NCBI GenBank assembly: GCA_044344795.1
Contig: JBIJCF010000029.1
Location: 1 to 44,430 of the forward strand
Source: GCA-2737665 sp044344795
GTDB lineage: Bacteria > Bacteroidota > Bacteroidia > Palsa-965
DNA: 44,430 nucleotides
Reading direction: 5' to 3'
Part shown: positions 33,606-42,046 of the stretch, in pieces
Layout of the letters: each line of letters begins with the position of its first letter
How positions within the stretch are numbered: the first letter of the stretch is position 1
Notes under the pieces: generated by a model
The model's database searches: none
The model's input: only the letters and a program-made list of their open reading frames with translations
What the model was told of the DNA's origin: nothing
Translations under genes and position numbers: made by a program

Positions 33606-34610
33606 TCAGGCTTCGCCTTTAATTAAATTGATAAATGTGAGCGCTCCGGAAATCTGCCCTTGATCATTAACGACGGGCAAATAACTGATGGGAAAGTTTT
33701 TGGATTTTATAAGTCGCAACAATTCTACCACTGTGGCAGATTCGTTGATGGTAACGGGCTGTGTGTTGATCATTTCTTGCACAGGAACATCGGGCAGCTT
33801 TGCAAAATGCTTAATTAAACCTTTACGAATGTCCGCGTTACTGCTGATACCGCTCAATCGACCTTGTGCGTCAGACAACATGACAAAACCAAGTTGGTAC
33901 GTGTCGATGGTTTTTAGGATGCTTTCGAATGTTGCTTCGTTGGCGGGAAGCACAGGAATTTCACCATTGTTCAGCATAAAATCGCGCACGGTAAAATGCG
34001 ATTCGTTCTCGTAGGTTTTCAGGTTGAGCAATGCAAATCCTAGGCTTTCGGCTTTGAACAAATACGATCCGGAAACGGATGCGTACACGCCCATGTTACG
34101 CAGGATGAAGGAAACTTCTCCGTTAACGCCGCCGTCTACATGAATTCGTTTTGTCGGATAGCGACGTTTGAATTCACGAATTTTTCGGAAGATGTCTTTG
34201 TTAAACGCGCCTCCGCTTTTGCCCGGAATGGTGGCCATCATTAACATGAAGTCGAAGTCGTTGGCGTAATCGTCAAACACGGAAATATCACTGTTGGCTG
34301 TAATTGCAAGTCCTTTGCGGCCTTTGATGTCGGCAGGCAAAACGAGTTTACCTTTCAAATCTTCATGTTGAAACGTCACATAATCCACGGGCGTTTCACG
34401 CAGCAGATCGAAATACTTTTCCGGTGTAGAAGAAATGATGTGAAGATCAACGGGTGTTGTACTCCACTCGCGAATCTTTTTGATGTCCTCAAACACGCGA
34501 ACATCGTCGTTACAATCGACATGAAAATAATCGATTCGGTGCGCATCCAATTCTTTCACCACTTCTTGCAAAGGGCGGTCGGTAGAATAGATGGAAGCCG
34601 AAATTTTCAT
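33606..34610 (-). CDS. ribulose-phosphate 3-epimerase-like protein fused to a CBS-domain pair
   Basis: The 334-residue protein has an N-terminal barrel (about 1-205) that aligns with RPE. HVDCND gives metal ligands His30 and Asp32, VDLHI gives His57, and HVDGGVN gives Asp158, so the four metal/acid-base positions are retained. The RPE loop VMDGHFV is changed (CNDDVRV) and NPGFGGQ reads IPGKSGGA. Residues about 210-334 are a CBS pair (VRDFMLNNGEIPVL, GRLSGISSNADIRKGL, VQEMINTQPVTI, LPVVNDQGQISGA) closely like that of arabinose 5-phosphate isomerase KdsD. Substrate is not established. It lies in an operon 31 bases after the SpmA/SpmB fusion gene and abuts aroF. Confidence 0.82.
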   Translation of the reverse strand: MKISASIYSTDRPLQEVVKELDAHRIDYFHVDCNDDVRVFEDIKKIREWSTTPVDLHIISSTPEKYFDLLRETPVDYVTFQHEDLKGKLVLPADIKGRKGLAITANSDISVFDDYANDFDFMLMMATIPGKSGGAFNKDIFRKIREFKRRYPTKRIHVDGGVNGEVSFILRNMGVYASVSGSYLFKAESLGFALLNLKTYENESHFTVRDFMLNNGEIPVLPANEATFESILKTIDTYQLGFVMLSDAQGRLSGISSNADIRKGLIKHFAKLPDVPVQEMINTQPVTINESATVVELLRLIKSKNFPISYLPVVNDQGQISGALTFINLIKGEA

Positions 34611-34641
34611 GCGGGAACAAAGTTAATCAATATCGTCGGGC

Positions 34642-35889
34642 TTATCCGAAGAAGAGGTAGGTCATAATCACGGCAGCAATCATTCCCGCCAAATCCGCCA
34701 GTAGTCCGTATCCCAGCGTATAGCGCGTTTTTGTGATGCCCACGGAGCCGAAGTACAGCGTTACTACGTAAAACGTGGTTTCTGTAGATCCTTGAATGAT
34801 GCAGCCCAGGCGACCCGGAATGGAATCGGCGCCGTAAGTTTTCATCGCTTCCAGCATCAACCCGCGTGCTCCGCCGCCACTCAAAGGCTTCATCAAACCA
34901 ACCGGTAATCCCGGAATAAAGTCGGTTCTCGGATTTTCCATGAACAACCCGGCAACGGAAACATAGCCCCATTCAATACCTTGGAGTACATAGTCCATGG
35001 CCCCGGAAGTGCGAAATACAACAATAGAAATGAGCATGCCTAAAACGTAAGGTAAAAGCCCGACGGTAAACTGAAAACCGTCTTTCGCCCCCTCAATGAA
35101 ACTATTGAAAACATTGAGTTTTTTGTAAGCGCCCGCAGCAATAAATAAAATGATAACTGCAAGAATAAAAATACTACTGACGAGTTTGGACTGTATTTCC
35201 AAATCTTCTTTCGACAGTGAACCGAAATGCCAGATCATGAATGCGATGAAGCCGGATAGCCCGAGCAAACCGAATAACAGCACAGGATCCAGCAGGCTGA
35301 TGCGTTGACGAATGGTGCAGAGCAGTAAGCCGGCCAATGATGAGAAGAACGTGGCAATGATGATAGGAACAAACACGTCCGTCGGATTCGCGGCCCCTTC
35401 TTGTGCGCGATACATGAGGACAGAAATGGGAAACAACGTGAGGGAAGATGCGTTCAGCACCAAAAACATAATCATGGAATTGGAAGCGCGATCTTTTTCA
35501 GGATTCAGTTCCTGCAAGCTTTTCATGGCTTTTAATCCCAAAGGAGTGGCGGCATTGTCAAGGCCCAAAACGTTGGCGGAAAAGTTCATCAGAATTTGTC
35601 CTAACGCAGGATGATCTTTCGGAATTTCCGGAAACAAGCGGCGCATAAACGGACTCACAATTCGTGACATATAGGCAATTACACCGGCCTGTTCGCCAAT
35701 TTTCATCAAGCCCATCCACAGCGTCATGATGCCGACAAGCCCAAGAACAATATCGAACGAGGTTTTCGCCATGTCAAACAAAGCGGTCAACATATCCGGC
35801 ATTACGGCGTAGTCGCCTAGCGCTAGTCGCACCAACGCAATAACAAATCCGATCAGGAAAAACGCAACCCAGATGTAGTTAAAAACCAT
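34642..35889 (-). CDS. fused spore-maturation proteins SpmA/SpmB (nucleoside-recognition/Gate family membrane protein)
   Basis: The 415-residue protein has about ten hydrophobic helices. Its N-terminal half resembles SpmA (VFNYIWVAFFLIGFV, GIMTLWMGLMKIGEQAG, NFSANVLGLDNAATPLGLKA). The C-terminal half resembles SpmB (KDGFQFTVGLLPYVLGM, LPVGLMKPLSGGGARGLM, GSTETTFYVVTLYFGSVG). These are Gate/nucleoside-recognition proteins, and the fused form is the usual one in non-sporulating Bacteroidota. Transport substrate is unknown. The chosen start at 35889 (MVFNYIW) lies 47 bases after a TAACCTTTG box; the frame extension to 35952 begins at TTG. It opens the leftward operon. Confidence 0.87.
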   Translation of the reverse strand: MVFNYIWVAFFLIGFVIALVRLALGDYAVMPDMLTALFDMAKTSFDIVLGLVGIMTLWMGLMKIGEQAGVIAYMSRIVSPFMRRLFPEIPKDHPALGQILMNFSANVLGLDNAATPLGLKAMKSLQELNPEKDRASNSMIMFLVLNASSLTLFPISVLMYRAQEGAANPTDVFVPIIIATFFSSLAGLLLCTIRQRISLLDPVLLFGLLGLSGFIAFMIWHFGSLSKEDLEIQSKLVSSIFILAVIILFIAAGAYKKLNVFNSFIEGAKDGFQFTVGLLPYVLGMLISIVVFRTSGAMDYVLQGIEWGYVSVAGLFMENPRTDFIPGLPVGLMKPLSGGGARGLMLEAMKTYGADSIPGRLGCIIQGSTETTFYVVTLYFGSVGITKTRYTLGYGLLADLAGMIAAVIMTYLFFG

Positions 35890-35936
35890 GTTCCCGTAAA
35901 TGTAGAGCGATGCGGTTCTGAATGAATCGATTAGCG

Positions 35937-35945
35937 CAAAGGTTA
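35937..35945 (-). promoter_or_regulatory. -7-like box TAACCTTTG for the leftward spmAB-kdsC operon
   Basis: TA and TTTG are separated by three bases rather than two. It lies 47 bases before the chosen ATG at 35889, and divergent from the mksF promoter. Confidence 0.35.
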
Positions 35946-36125
35946 CGAACAACGAAAGTTGAATATCCTCGAAGTTCTATCAGGATGTAATAAAATCCGA
36001 CGATTTGCGCAAAAAACGACCGCAAAACTTGCTAACAAAATCGCCACGAAACTCGCCCGTTTTCGCTTGAATTTTAATACTATCAACAATCTATCAACAC
36101 CGCGAAAACAAAGGGCTTCAGCGGA

Positions 36126-36133
36126 TATATTTG
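36126..36133 (+). promoter_or_regulatory. -7 promoter box TATATTTG for the mks operon
   Basis: A perfect TAnnTTTG, six bases before the ATG at 36140; the mRNA is expected to start at or near the start codon. It supports 36140 over a TTG start at 36131 that lies inside the box. Confidence 0.7.
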
Positions 36134-36139
36134 TTGTCT

Positions 36140-37537
36140 ATGGAACAACTTTCTCTGATTCCGCCCGCGCTGCGATCTTCGCGGAGCTTACACTTTCCGA
36201 AAATTCTTCGTGAACGCTACAACCTTTTGGTGCCGCGTCAGGAAGACGGACTGATCGTTTTAGCTTTGTATCAAAAGATTCGTGCGGGCACAATAGAACG
36301 CTCTTTCCCCGAGCGCATCATTGTCGAAACCATCAAACAGGTGTTTGTGGAGTTGGGCATGACTTCCGCGCGCGGTGAAGAAACGCAGAAGTACGACGAA
36401 ACGCTTCATCGCCTCTTGCGGCACTTCCTCGATAAAAACATCGAAGAAAAAACCTACCAGCTCAGCGCGTACGCAGAAAACTTCTGCGACATGCTGGAGC
36501 GAGAAGTACACACGGCAATCAATCCATCACAGATCCAAAAAACATTTACGGATTTGTTGATGCTGCTCTCGATGAAACTGGAGAACATCGAGGATTTCCG
36601 TCATTGGTACCACACGCAGTTCTTCAAGCACAAAAACGATATCAGCGCCCAGTTGCGTTCCCTGCAAAATCAGATTGAAGAAACAATCGAACAGTTGAAT
36701 GAACTCGTGAAAAATGAGCAGGATAACTTCCGCGAAATGTTGATCGGTTGTGAAGCATTACTGGATCGCGTGAAAGAACAAGCGGATAAATTATCCAGCG
36801 CGTTTTCTTCCAAAGACGATATCAAACAATTGCTGGATGATGCGTCGTTAACGGATGAGTTTGAGTTTCGTGAAATGAAGCGCGAAGTGCGTTTGTATTT
36901 CAAAGACATTGAATTACGTCTGATCAATGTGTCACACACCATCGACCGCATCAAGCCGAAGATTAACAAGCTGTACAACGATTTCGAAAAGCGCGACTTC
37001 GATCGCAAGATCGAATCGTTCCTGATTTACATGCTGAAAAACTCTACCAGCAAATTTGGTCGCTCCAAAAAACTTGTGGGTCGTACGGTGCATGATGTAG
37101 AAATTACATTACCGAAAAATATTCAGACGAAAGACATCTACATGGATCGCTCCAAGTTGTTAACGCTGGATTACATGCAGCTATTGGAGCCGCCTCCGGT
37201 GCAGTTACAGTCGCACGACTTTGACGAAGAAGATTTGAAGCGACAGGCTATGATTCGTCAGCAGCAAATTGATCGCGAGCGTCGTATCGAGCATTGGTAT
37301 GAAAAGATTTCTTCCGATTTAGAAAAGAAAAAGAAAGTCAATTTCGGAGAATACTACTACCAGATTTTGCACAAGGACAACGACTTCGAGCAGGCCATCA
37401 AAACAGCAACGCTCGTGTTAAAAGAGTTTACCAAGAAAGAAGGATTTGAAGTTTCAGTATCGGAAGAGTTTGTGCTCGACCCTAAACAACCAAACATTGG
37501 AATATGGAAAATGCAAGTAAAAAATACGGGTTCCTAG
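36140..37537 (+). CDS. mksF: MksF/JetA-like kleisin subunit of a MukBEF-type SMC complex
   Basis: The 465-residue protein heads a three-gene operon. Its N-terminal region (RYNLLVPRQEDGLIVLALYQKIRAG) is a winged-helix kleisin end. A long helical/coiled-coil middle part (about 150-290, QLRSLQNQIEETIEQLNELVKNEQDNF) and a C-terminal part (from about 360) complete the MksF/JetA layout. In MukBEF-type condensins the kleisin bridges the SMC heads and holds two MksE dimers. The last 34 bases overlap mksE, and mksB follows, which makes the assignment secure despite low motif content. Confidence 0.85.
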   Translation: MEQLSLIPPALRSSRSLHFPKILRERYNLLVPRQEDGLIVLALYQKIRAGTIERSFPERIIVETIKQVFVELGMTSARGEETQKYDETLHRLLRHFLDKNIEEKTYQLSAYAENFCDMLEREVHTAINPSQIQKTFTDLLMLLSMKLENIEDFRHWYHTQFFKHKNDISAQLRSLQNQIEETIEQLNELVKNEQDNFREMLIGCEALLDRVKEQADKLSSAFSSKDDIKQLLDDASLTDEFEFREMKREVRLYFKDIELRLINVSHTIDRIKPKINKLYNDFEKRDFDRKIESFLIYMLKNSTSKFGRSKKLVGRTVHDVEITLPKNIQTKDIYMDRSKLLTLDYMQLLEPPPVQLQSHDFDEEDLKRQAMIRQQQIDRERRIEHWYEKISSDLEKKKKVNFGEYYYQILHKDNDFEQAIKTATLVLKEFTKKEGFEVSVSEEFVLDPKQPNIGIWKMQVKNTGS

Positions 37538-38205
37538 AAACGGACGAAGCAGAAAATCTGTTTGCGGAACTTGACTTCATGTTGAAGAGTGGGCAGCACA
37601 TTCAGAATTATCCGCACCAAACAGAGTTCTTCAACTTTTTAGAAAAGTATGAAGATGAAATTCGTTTGTACTACAAAAACTTGTTCCACGTACAACTTGT
37701 AGGTAAAGGAACAGATTATACGCGTTATTTCTTCCTCGATATGGACGAAGAAAGTCGTGGTGTCGTAAAATCTCGCGCGAAAAAACTGGCCCCGGAATAC
37801 ACGTTGTTGGGCATTTTGTTGCTGAAGATTCATCGTATAGATAAATACTTCATCAACGACATTTATGTGCCTGATTTTATTCAGCTCATCAAGAGCAACG
37901 AAGAGTACAAGAATTACATCTACGGCTTGTTCGCGAAGCGTCGCGAAAAAGAAGCAACAGAAATTGACGAAAGCACCATCGACGAATGGGTGCGGAATTC
38001 GCTGATGCAATTTGAACGATTAGGCTGGATTCATTTCGATCCGCGTAACAAGGAGTTGTTTGAAATCATGCCTTCTATCGATCGCTTGTTCACGATGTAC
38101 TCGTACGAAATTCACAATATCGATCGACTCATCGACGAAACCAACGCCATTGAAGAAACCACAGGTGGCTTATATCCGGTGGAAGGTGGCGATAGCGCCG
38201 AATAA
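37504..38205 (+). CDS. mksE: MksE/JetB-like KITE/winged-helix subunit of the SMC complex
   Basis: The 233-residue acidic protein consists of predicted winged-helix segments (LFAELDFMLKSGQHIQNYPHQTEFFNFLEKYEDEIRLYY, ALGILLLKIHRID-like region, IDEWVRNSLMQFERLGWIHF). Its size matches MksE/JetB. It begins 34 bases before the end of mksF in another frame, so translation is coupled. It binds the kleisin and is expected to dimerise on it. Identity rests on operon position and fold pattern. Confidence 0.83.
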   Translation: MENASKKYGFLETDEAENLFAELDFMLKSGQHIQNYPHQTEFFNFLEKYEDEIRLYYKNLFHVQLVGKGTDYTRYFFLDMDEESRGVVKSRAKKLAPEYTLLGILLLKIHRIDKYFINDIYVPDFIQLIKSNEEYKNYIYGLFAKRREKEATEIDESTIDEWVRNSLMQFERLGWIHFDPRNKELFEIMPSIDRLFTMYSYEIHNIDRLIDETNAIEETTGGLYPVEGGDSAE

Positions 38206-38236
38206 TACGCACGCATTCAAAACACATTAGATACAG

Positions 38237-41200
38237 ATGAAACAATATCCAAGAATATTTTCCCTTTCCACAGTAGGCGTGATTTATCACAACAACTGTG
38301 ACTACTTGCTGCACCCGCTTCGTACCGATTTTACAGGCGGTTCGGGTTCGGGAAAGTCGGTGGTGGCCGATTTGCTGCAGTTGATTTTCGTTGCGAAAAA
38401 AGAATACTGGGAATCAGGAACCGATGTTATGACCACGGAAAAACGTACCGTTGAAGGTATTGTTTTGAAACAAGGCGGCGAGCAAGGCAATATGGCCTAT
38501 GCGTTTGCCAACGTAGAAGTTGAAGAAGGCAAATACATTATCATCGGAACGCACATTCAAACCAATGCGCGTTCTATTTATCCATTCATCATTCAAAAAG
38601 GATTTGACTTCAATCCTGAAGGAGGAATGAATTTAGAGCCGATGTCGAAGTTTTTATTGTACCGCGATTTCCTTCCCGGCAATCAAATTCTTCCCATCGA
38701 TAAATTGAAAGAGCATTTCGAAAAGCTCGGCTACAACATGCGTCATTTCAACAACCGCACGGCCGAGTTTCATCGTACGCTGTTTAACAACGGTATTCTT
38801 TCAACCGACTTAAGTCACGACGAAAAGAAGTTAAAAACCTTTGCGCAAATTATTCAGTCGTTCTCGCGCGGTAAAGGCGTGGGCGCGAAATCGGAAGATT
38901 TGAAAAACTTCTTGTTCTCCAACGACGACGATCAGAACAAAGAATACGAAAAGCGCAAGAAGGAAATTGAAGAGGCGCATGAAGAATACAAGCGTCGCGC
39001 ACGTGTGTATGAAACCGTGAAATTGAAGAAAGATCGCTTGTTGAGTTTGTTGGAAGATAAGAAGAAGCGCGATGCAGCCTTGCACCGTTCCTTGTTGTTG
39101 GAAACCGGATTCGCATATCAGCAGCGTGAAGTTGTGGGGAAAGATTTGATTCGCACACAAAAGGAAGTGGCGTACGTGAACTTGCAGCAAATCATGCTCG
39201 AGCAACGTGTGAATGAGTTGAACATGGAAGCGGTAGAACGCGAATTGGACAGCATTTCCGGCGAGCGCGAACGCTTGGAGAAAGAATTGGAGAACAAAAA
39301 GAAGCAACGCGAATTCGCAGAAAAGAACAGGGCTTCTTATGAAAAAGCATACACCATTGCGCAGTCGGAATACGATGAAGCGAGTGCTAAATGGACGCGT
39401 GTAAAATCAGCAGAAGGCTGGTTGAAAATTTATAAATCAGCGGAAGGTGTTCGCGAACAATTTGCGAAGCAAGAGAAAAACGCGCGTGACAAAGAGCGCT
39501 TGTTGGACTTTGATAATTTCCTCGATGAGCGTGGCATTTACGATTTGTTCGTGAATTCAACCTGGTCGCAAGACTATCGTTTGGCGCAGGCTGAATACGA
39601 TGGTGTGATGGATCAACTCGATAGCGAAATTCATCGCTTAGAGCAATTGTTGCCATTGTTTGACAGCGACAACAAAGATTCTGTGGTGCAGTGGGCGATT
39701 CGCAATGCGGGTAAACTAACGAAAGAAGAAGAATCGGTGTTGATGCACTTCAAAACATTGAGCACCAAGAAACCGTCAGAAGCAAAAGATGGAACGCGCT
39801 ACATTCCTGATCCGGAAAGCATTTACAAAAATGTAAAAGTGTTGGATAAAACATCCGACGGCTTTTGGATGGATCTCGGCGGCGTGCGCGAATTTGTGCC
39901 GATCGTGCAAAAGCAACTCTTCAACAATCCGGATACGATTGAGAAAGAGTTGAAGAAATACGGAGACACGATCGAGAAAGAATTAGAGAAGTTAACCGCA
40001 GAACGCGACAGTTTGCGCGGCTTGCGCGATCAGTTGGTGGAATTCGGGTTTAATCAGCAGCTGTCGGACGTGTGGTTGCGTCGTGATGAAATCATGAAGT
40101 TTGAACCGGACGAGTCGTTGCAGATGCAGAAGGATGAATTCGATCAGGTGTTGGAACACTTCACCAATCCGAAGAACAACTTGCGCATGCAATACGATGA
40201 AGCCAAGAAGAACTGGGAAGATGCCTTGCAGAAACTTCGTGAGGCGGATGATATCATTGCGAATTCACAAGGAAGCTTGCAGGCGATCGACGGACAAATT
40301 CGCCAGTTGGATTTAACGCAGTTGCCGGAGAAAGAACGTGAAGCAAAAAATTTCCGTCAGGAGAAAAAGGCGCTCGAAGAGCGCTTTAAAGATTGGTTGG
40401 CGGATGTACAAACGTATCTGAAAGCATCGGAAGGAGAACAAAGCCAAGTGAAAGTAAACCAGGAAATTCGTGCTATTGAGAAGGAGCACGGCTCCAGCGC
40501 GAAGATGGTGTACAACGCCTTCTCTCAGCGTTTGCAGGAAATTTCACGTCGTCAAGGTTCATTGGAACAGCGCTTAATCGGATTGATGGAACAAATGCCA
40601 TCGCTGGAAGGTCGTTATACCGAATCGTTGAAGAAGTACGAAGAAATCATCGGGCCGTTTAAGCCTGAAGAACTCACCGAACAAGTTGAAGAAAGTGTAG
40701 TAAACAAGGTGAAAGTAACCGTGATTACTACTCAGAAAGCTTACGAAACCAATTACGACGGAGTTCTATACGACGAGAAATTCCAGATTGAAGACGAGCG
40801 CTTGAAAGGCAATCACCGTTACGATTTCCAGACGTTGGCAGAAGTGATGTTGCCGAAGATTGTACAAAATCCGGATCGTATAGAAGAAGATTTGGCGGGC
40901 GATGTAGAAGAGCACTTGCGCATCATCAACCAAAAGATGAACGAAATCAACGATCACAAGTTGAAGATCATCAACGGCATCTTCTCCAAGATTGAAGAAG
41001 TGTACAGCGAATACCGCGATCGTATTGACGACATCCGAGAGTTCTTCCGTCAGAATAAAATTTCCGGCGGTCACTACGTAGAAATCAATTTCGATCCGTC
41101 CAAAGCATATCCTATCTCGTGGATTAGAAATTTGAACAAAGAAATCTCTGCAAAAGCGCAGAACGTGGGATTGTTCAAAATGTTTGAAACCGAAAATGAA

Positions 41201-41725
41201 GGAGCAGACGCTATTATTCTTCGCGCGTTCCAGGCACACAGTGATGGTAAGAATGTGAAGCCTGATATTCGTAAGTTGACAAATCCGAAATCGTACTTCG
41301 ATTTGTCCATCAGCCTGAAAACGCCGAAAGGAGAAGATGCTCCGGGATCTAACGGACAGAACTATACCATGTTGGCCTTGTTGTGTATCGCACGTTTATC
41401 CATCATCGATACGGATAAATTGAGTCGTAAGGATCGCAAGGTGAAGCGCGGCGTACGTTTCATGGCCATCGATGAGGTGGCGGGATTGGGAGAGAACTTC
41501 GACATGTTGTATGAGTTGGCGAAGAACTACGACTATCAGATTCTCACCATGACGATTGATCCGATTGGGCGTTTCGAAGAAGGGAAGCAGAACATTTACA
41601 CGCTTCGCAAGAACAATAATCCGGAATACCACAACGTGAATCCAACGCCGTTAGCGCAATTCAGCTACGACAAAATTGTAGAACGACTGGAGGATTACAT
41701 CCATCAGTTGCAGGCGCAGAATTAA
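38237..41725 (+). CDS. mksB: MksB/JetC-like SMC ATPase
   Basis: The 1162-residue protein is the motor of the complex. The N-terminal Walker A GGSGSGKS is at residues 34-41. Two antiparallel coiled-coil stretches occupy about 220-465 and 580-900, separated by a globular hinge-like insert (about 470-575). The C-terminal head has the SMC-signature region GSNGQNYTML (about 1036-1045) and Walker B with the catalytic pair in MAIDEVAGLG (Asp1079-Glu1080). SMC complexes of this class extrude DNA loops or organise the chromosome; in Wadjet form they restrict plasmids with a fourth subunit, JetD/MksG, which is absent here. A terminator follows within 35 bases. Confidence 0.9.
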   Translation: MKQYPRIFSLSTVGVIYHNNCDYLLHPLRTDFTGGSGSGKSVVADLLQLIFVAKKEYWESGTDVMTTEKRTVEGIVLKQGGEQGNMAYAFANVEVEEGKYIIIGTHIQTNARSIYPFIIQKGFDFNPEGGMNLEPMSKFLLYRDFLPGNQILPIDKLKEHFEKLGYNMRHFNNRTAEFHRTLFNNGILSTDLSHDEKKLKTFAQIIQSFSRGKGVGAKSEDLKNFLFSNDDDQNKEYEKRKKEIEEAHEEYKRRARVYETVKLKKDRLLSLLEDKKKRDAALHRSLLLETGFAYQQREVVGKDLIRTQKEVAYVNLQQIMLEQRVNELNMEAVERELDSISGERERLEKELENKKKQREFAEKNRASYEKAYTIAQSEYDEASAKWTRVKSAEGWLKIYKSAEGVREQFAKQEKNARDKERLLDFDNFLDERGIYDLFVNSTWSQDYRLAQAEYDGVMDQLDSEIHRLEQLLPLFDSDNKDSVVQWAIRNAGKLTKEEESVLMHFKTLSTKKPSEAKDGTRYIPDPESIYKNVKVLDKTSDGFWMDLGGVREFVPIVQKQLFNNPDTIEKELKKYGDTIEKELEKLTAERDSLRGLRDQLVEFGFNQQLSDVWLRRDEIMKFEPDESLQMQKDEFDQVLEHFTNPKNNLRMQYDEAKKNWEDALQKLREADDIIANSQGSLQAIDGQIRQLDLTQLPEKEREAKNFRQEKKALEERFKDWLADVQTYLKASEGEQSQVKVNQEIRAIEKEHGSSAKMVYNAFSQRLQEISRRQGSLEQRLIGLMEQMPSLEGRYTESLKKYEEIIGPFKPEELTEQVEESVVNKVKVTVITTQKAYETNYDGVLYDEKFQIEDERLKGNHRYDFQTLAEVMLPKIVQNPDRIEEDLAGDVEEHLRIINQKMNEINDHKLKIINGIFSKIEEVYSEYRDRIDDIREFFRQNKISGGHYVEINFDPSKAYPISWIRNLNKEISAKAQNVGLFKMFETENEGADAIILRAFQAHSDGKNVKPDIRKLTNPKSYFDLSISLKTPKGEDAPGSNGQNYTMLALLCIARLSIIDTDKLSRKDRKVKRGVRFMAIDEVAGLGENFDMLYELAKNYDYQILTMTIDPIGRFEEGKQNIYTLRKNNNPEYHNVNPTPLAQFSYDKIVERLEDYIHQLQAQN

Positions 41726-41730
41726 TCAAC

Positions 41731-41759
41731 AAAAAGAGCGGCGATAAGCCGCTCTTTTT
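41731..41759. terminator. strong terminator after mksB
   Basis: A near-perfect 12-bp stem AAAAAGAGCGGC / GCCGCTCTTTTT (41731-41742 and 41748-41759) with a five-base loop. T runs on both strands make it potentially bidirectional. Confidence 0.85.
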
Positions 41760-42046
41760 GTTCGCCCAATCACGAGCCCAATTTTGTATTCGTATTGTTG
41801 GTCGTCAAAAAAATTCCGCTAATATCTGGCGTGAACCGATAATTGTTGATTGTAGTTTCCGAGTTAAAATGTGCCAGAACGCGCATTTTTTTTGGGGTTT
41901 GGAGTCACTTTAAATGAGCGCCCTCTCTTTTTGCGTTGCGATGCTGTTGTCAGCAATTAGCACAAAAAGCAGATTAGTCGATGCTCCTATTCGCATTGCT
42001 TCCCGGAAATTATTGCGACAAAATTGTGCCAGACTCCGCCGGCAAA
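41760..42046. other. intergenic region, no gene seen
   Basis: There is no ORF with coding character. The copies AAAATGTGCCAGA (about 41867) and AAAATTGTGCCAGA (about 42020) form a near-repeat, and an eight-T run lies near 41885-41895. No promoter box for mksB-like or downstream genes is evident. The two genes at its ends converge (mksB rightward, barrel gene leftward), so a second terminator would be unneeded. Confidence 0.4.

Noticed and set aside
37682..37697. parS-like site TGTTCCACGTACAACT
   Set aside because: It lies inside mksE with three mismatches; possible but not distinguishable from chance in coding DNA.
36140..41725. Annotation as a Wadjet plasmid-defence system
   Set aside because: The diagnostic fourth subunit JetD/MksG is not in either flank; a terminator closes the operon directly after mksB, and spmAB diverges upstream.
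41867..42033. Direct repeat GTGCCAGA in the gap after mksB, considered as an attachment site
   Set aside because: Only about 13 bases, with a one-base difference, no integrase and no tRNA end nearby.
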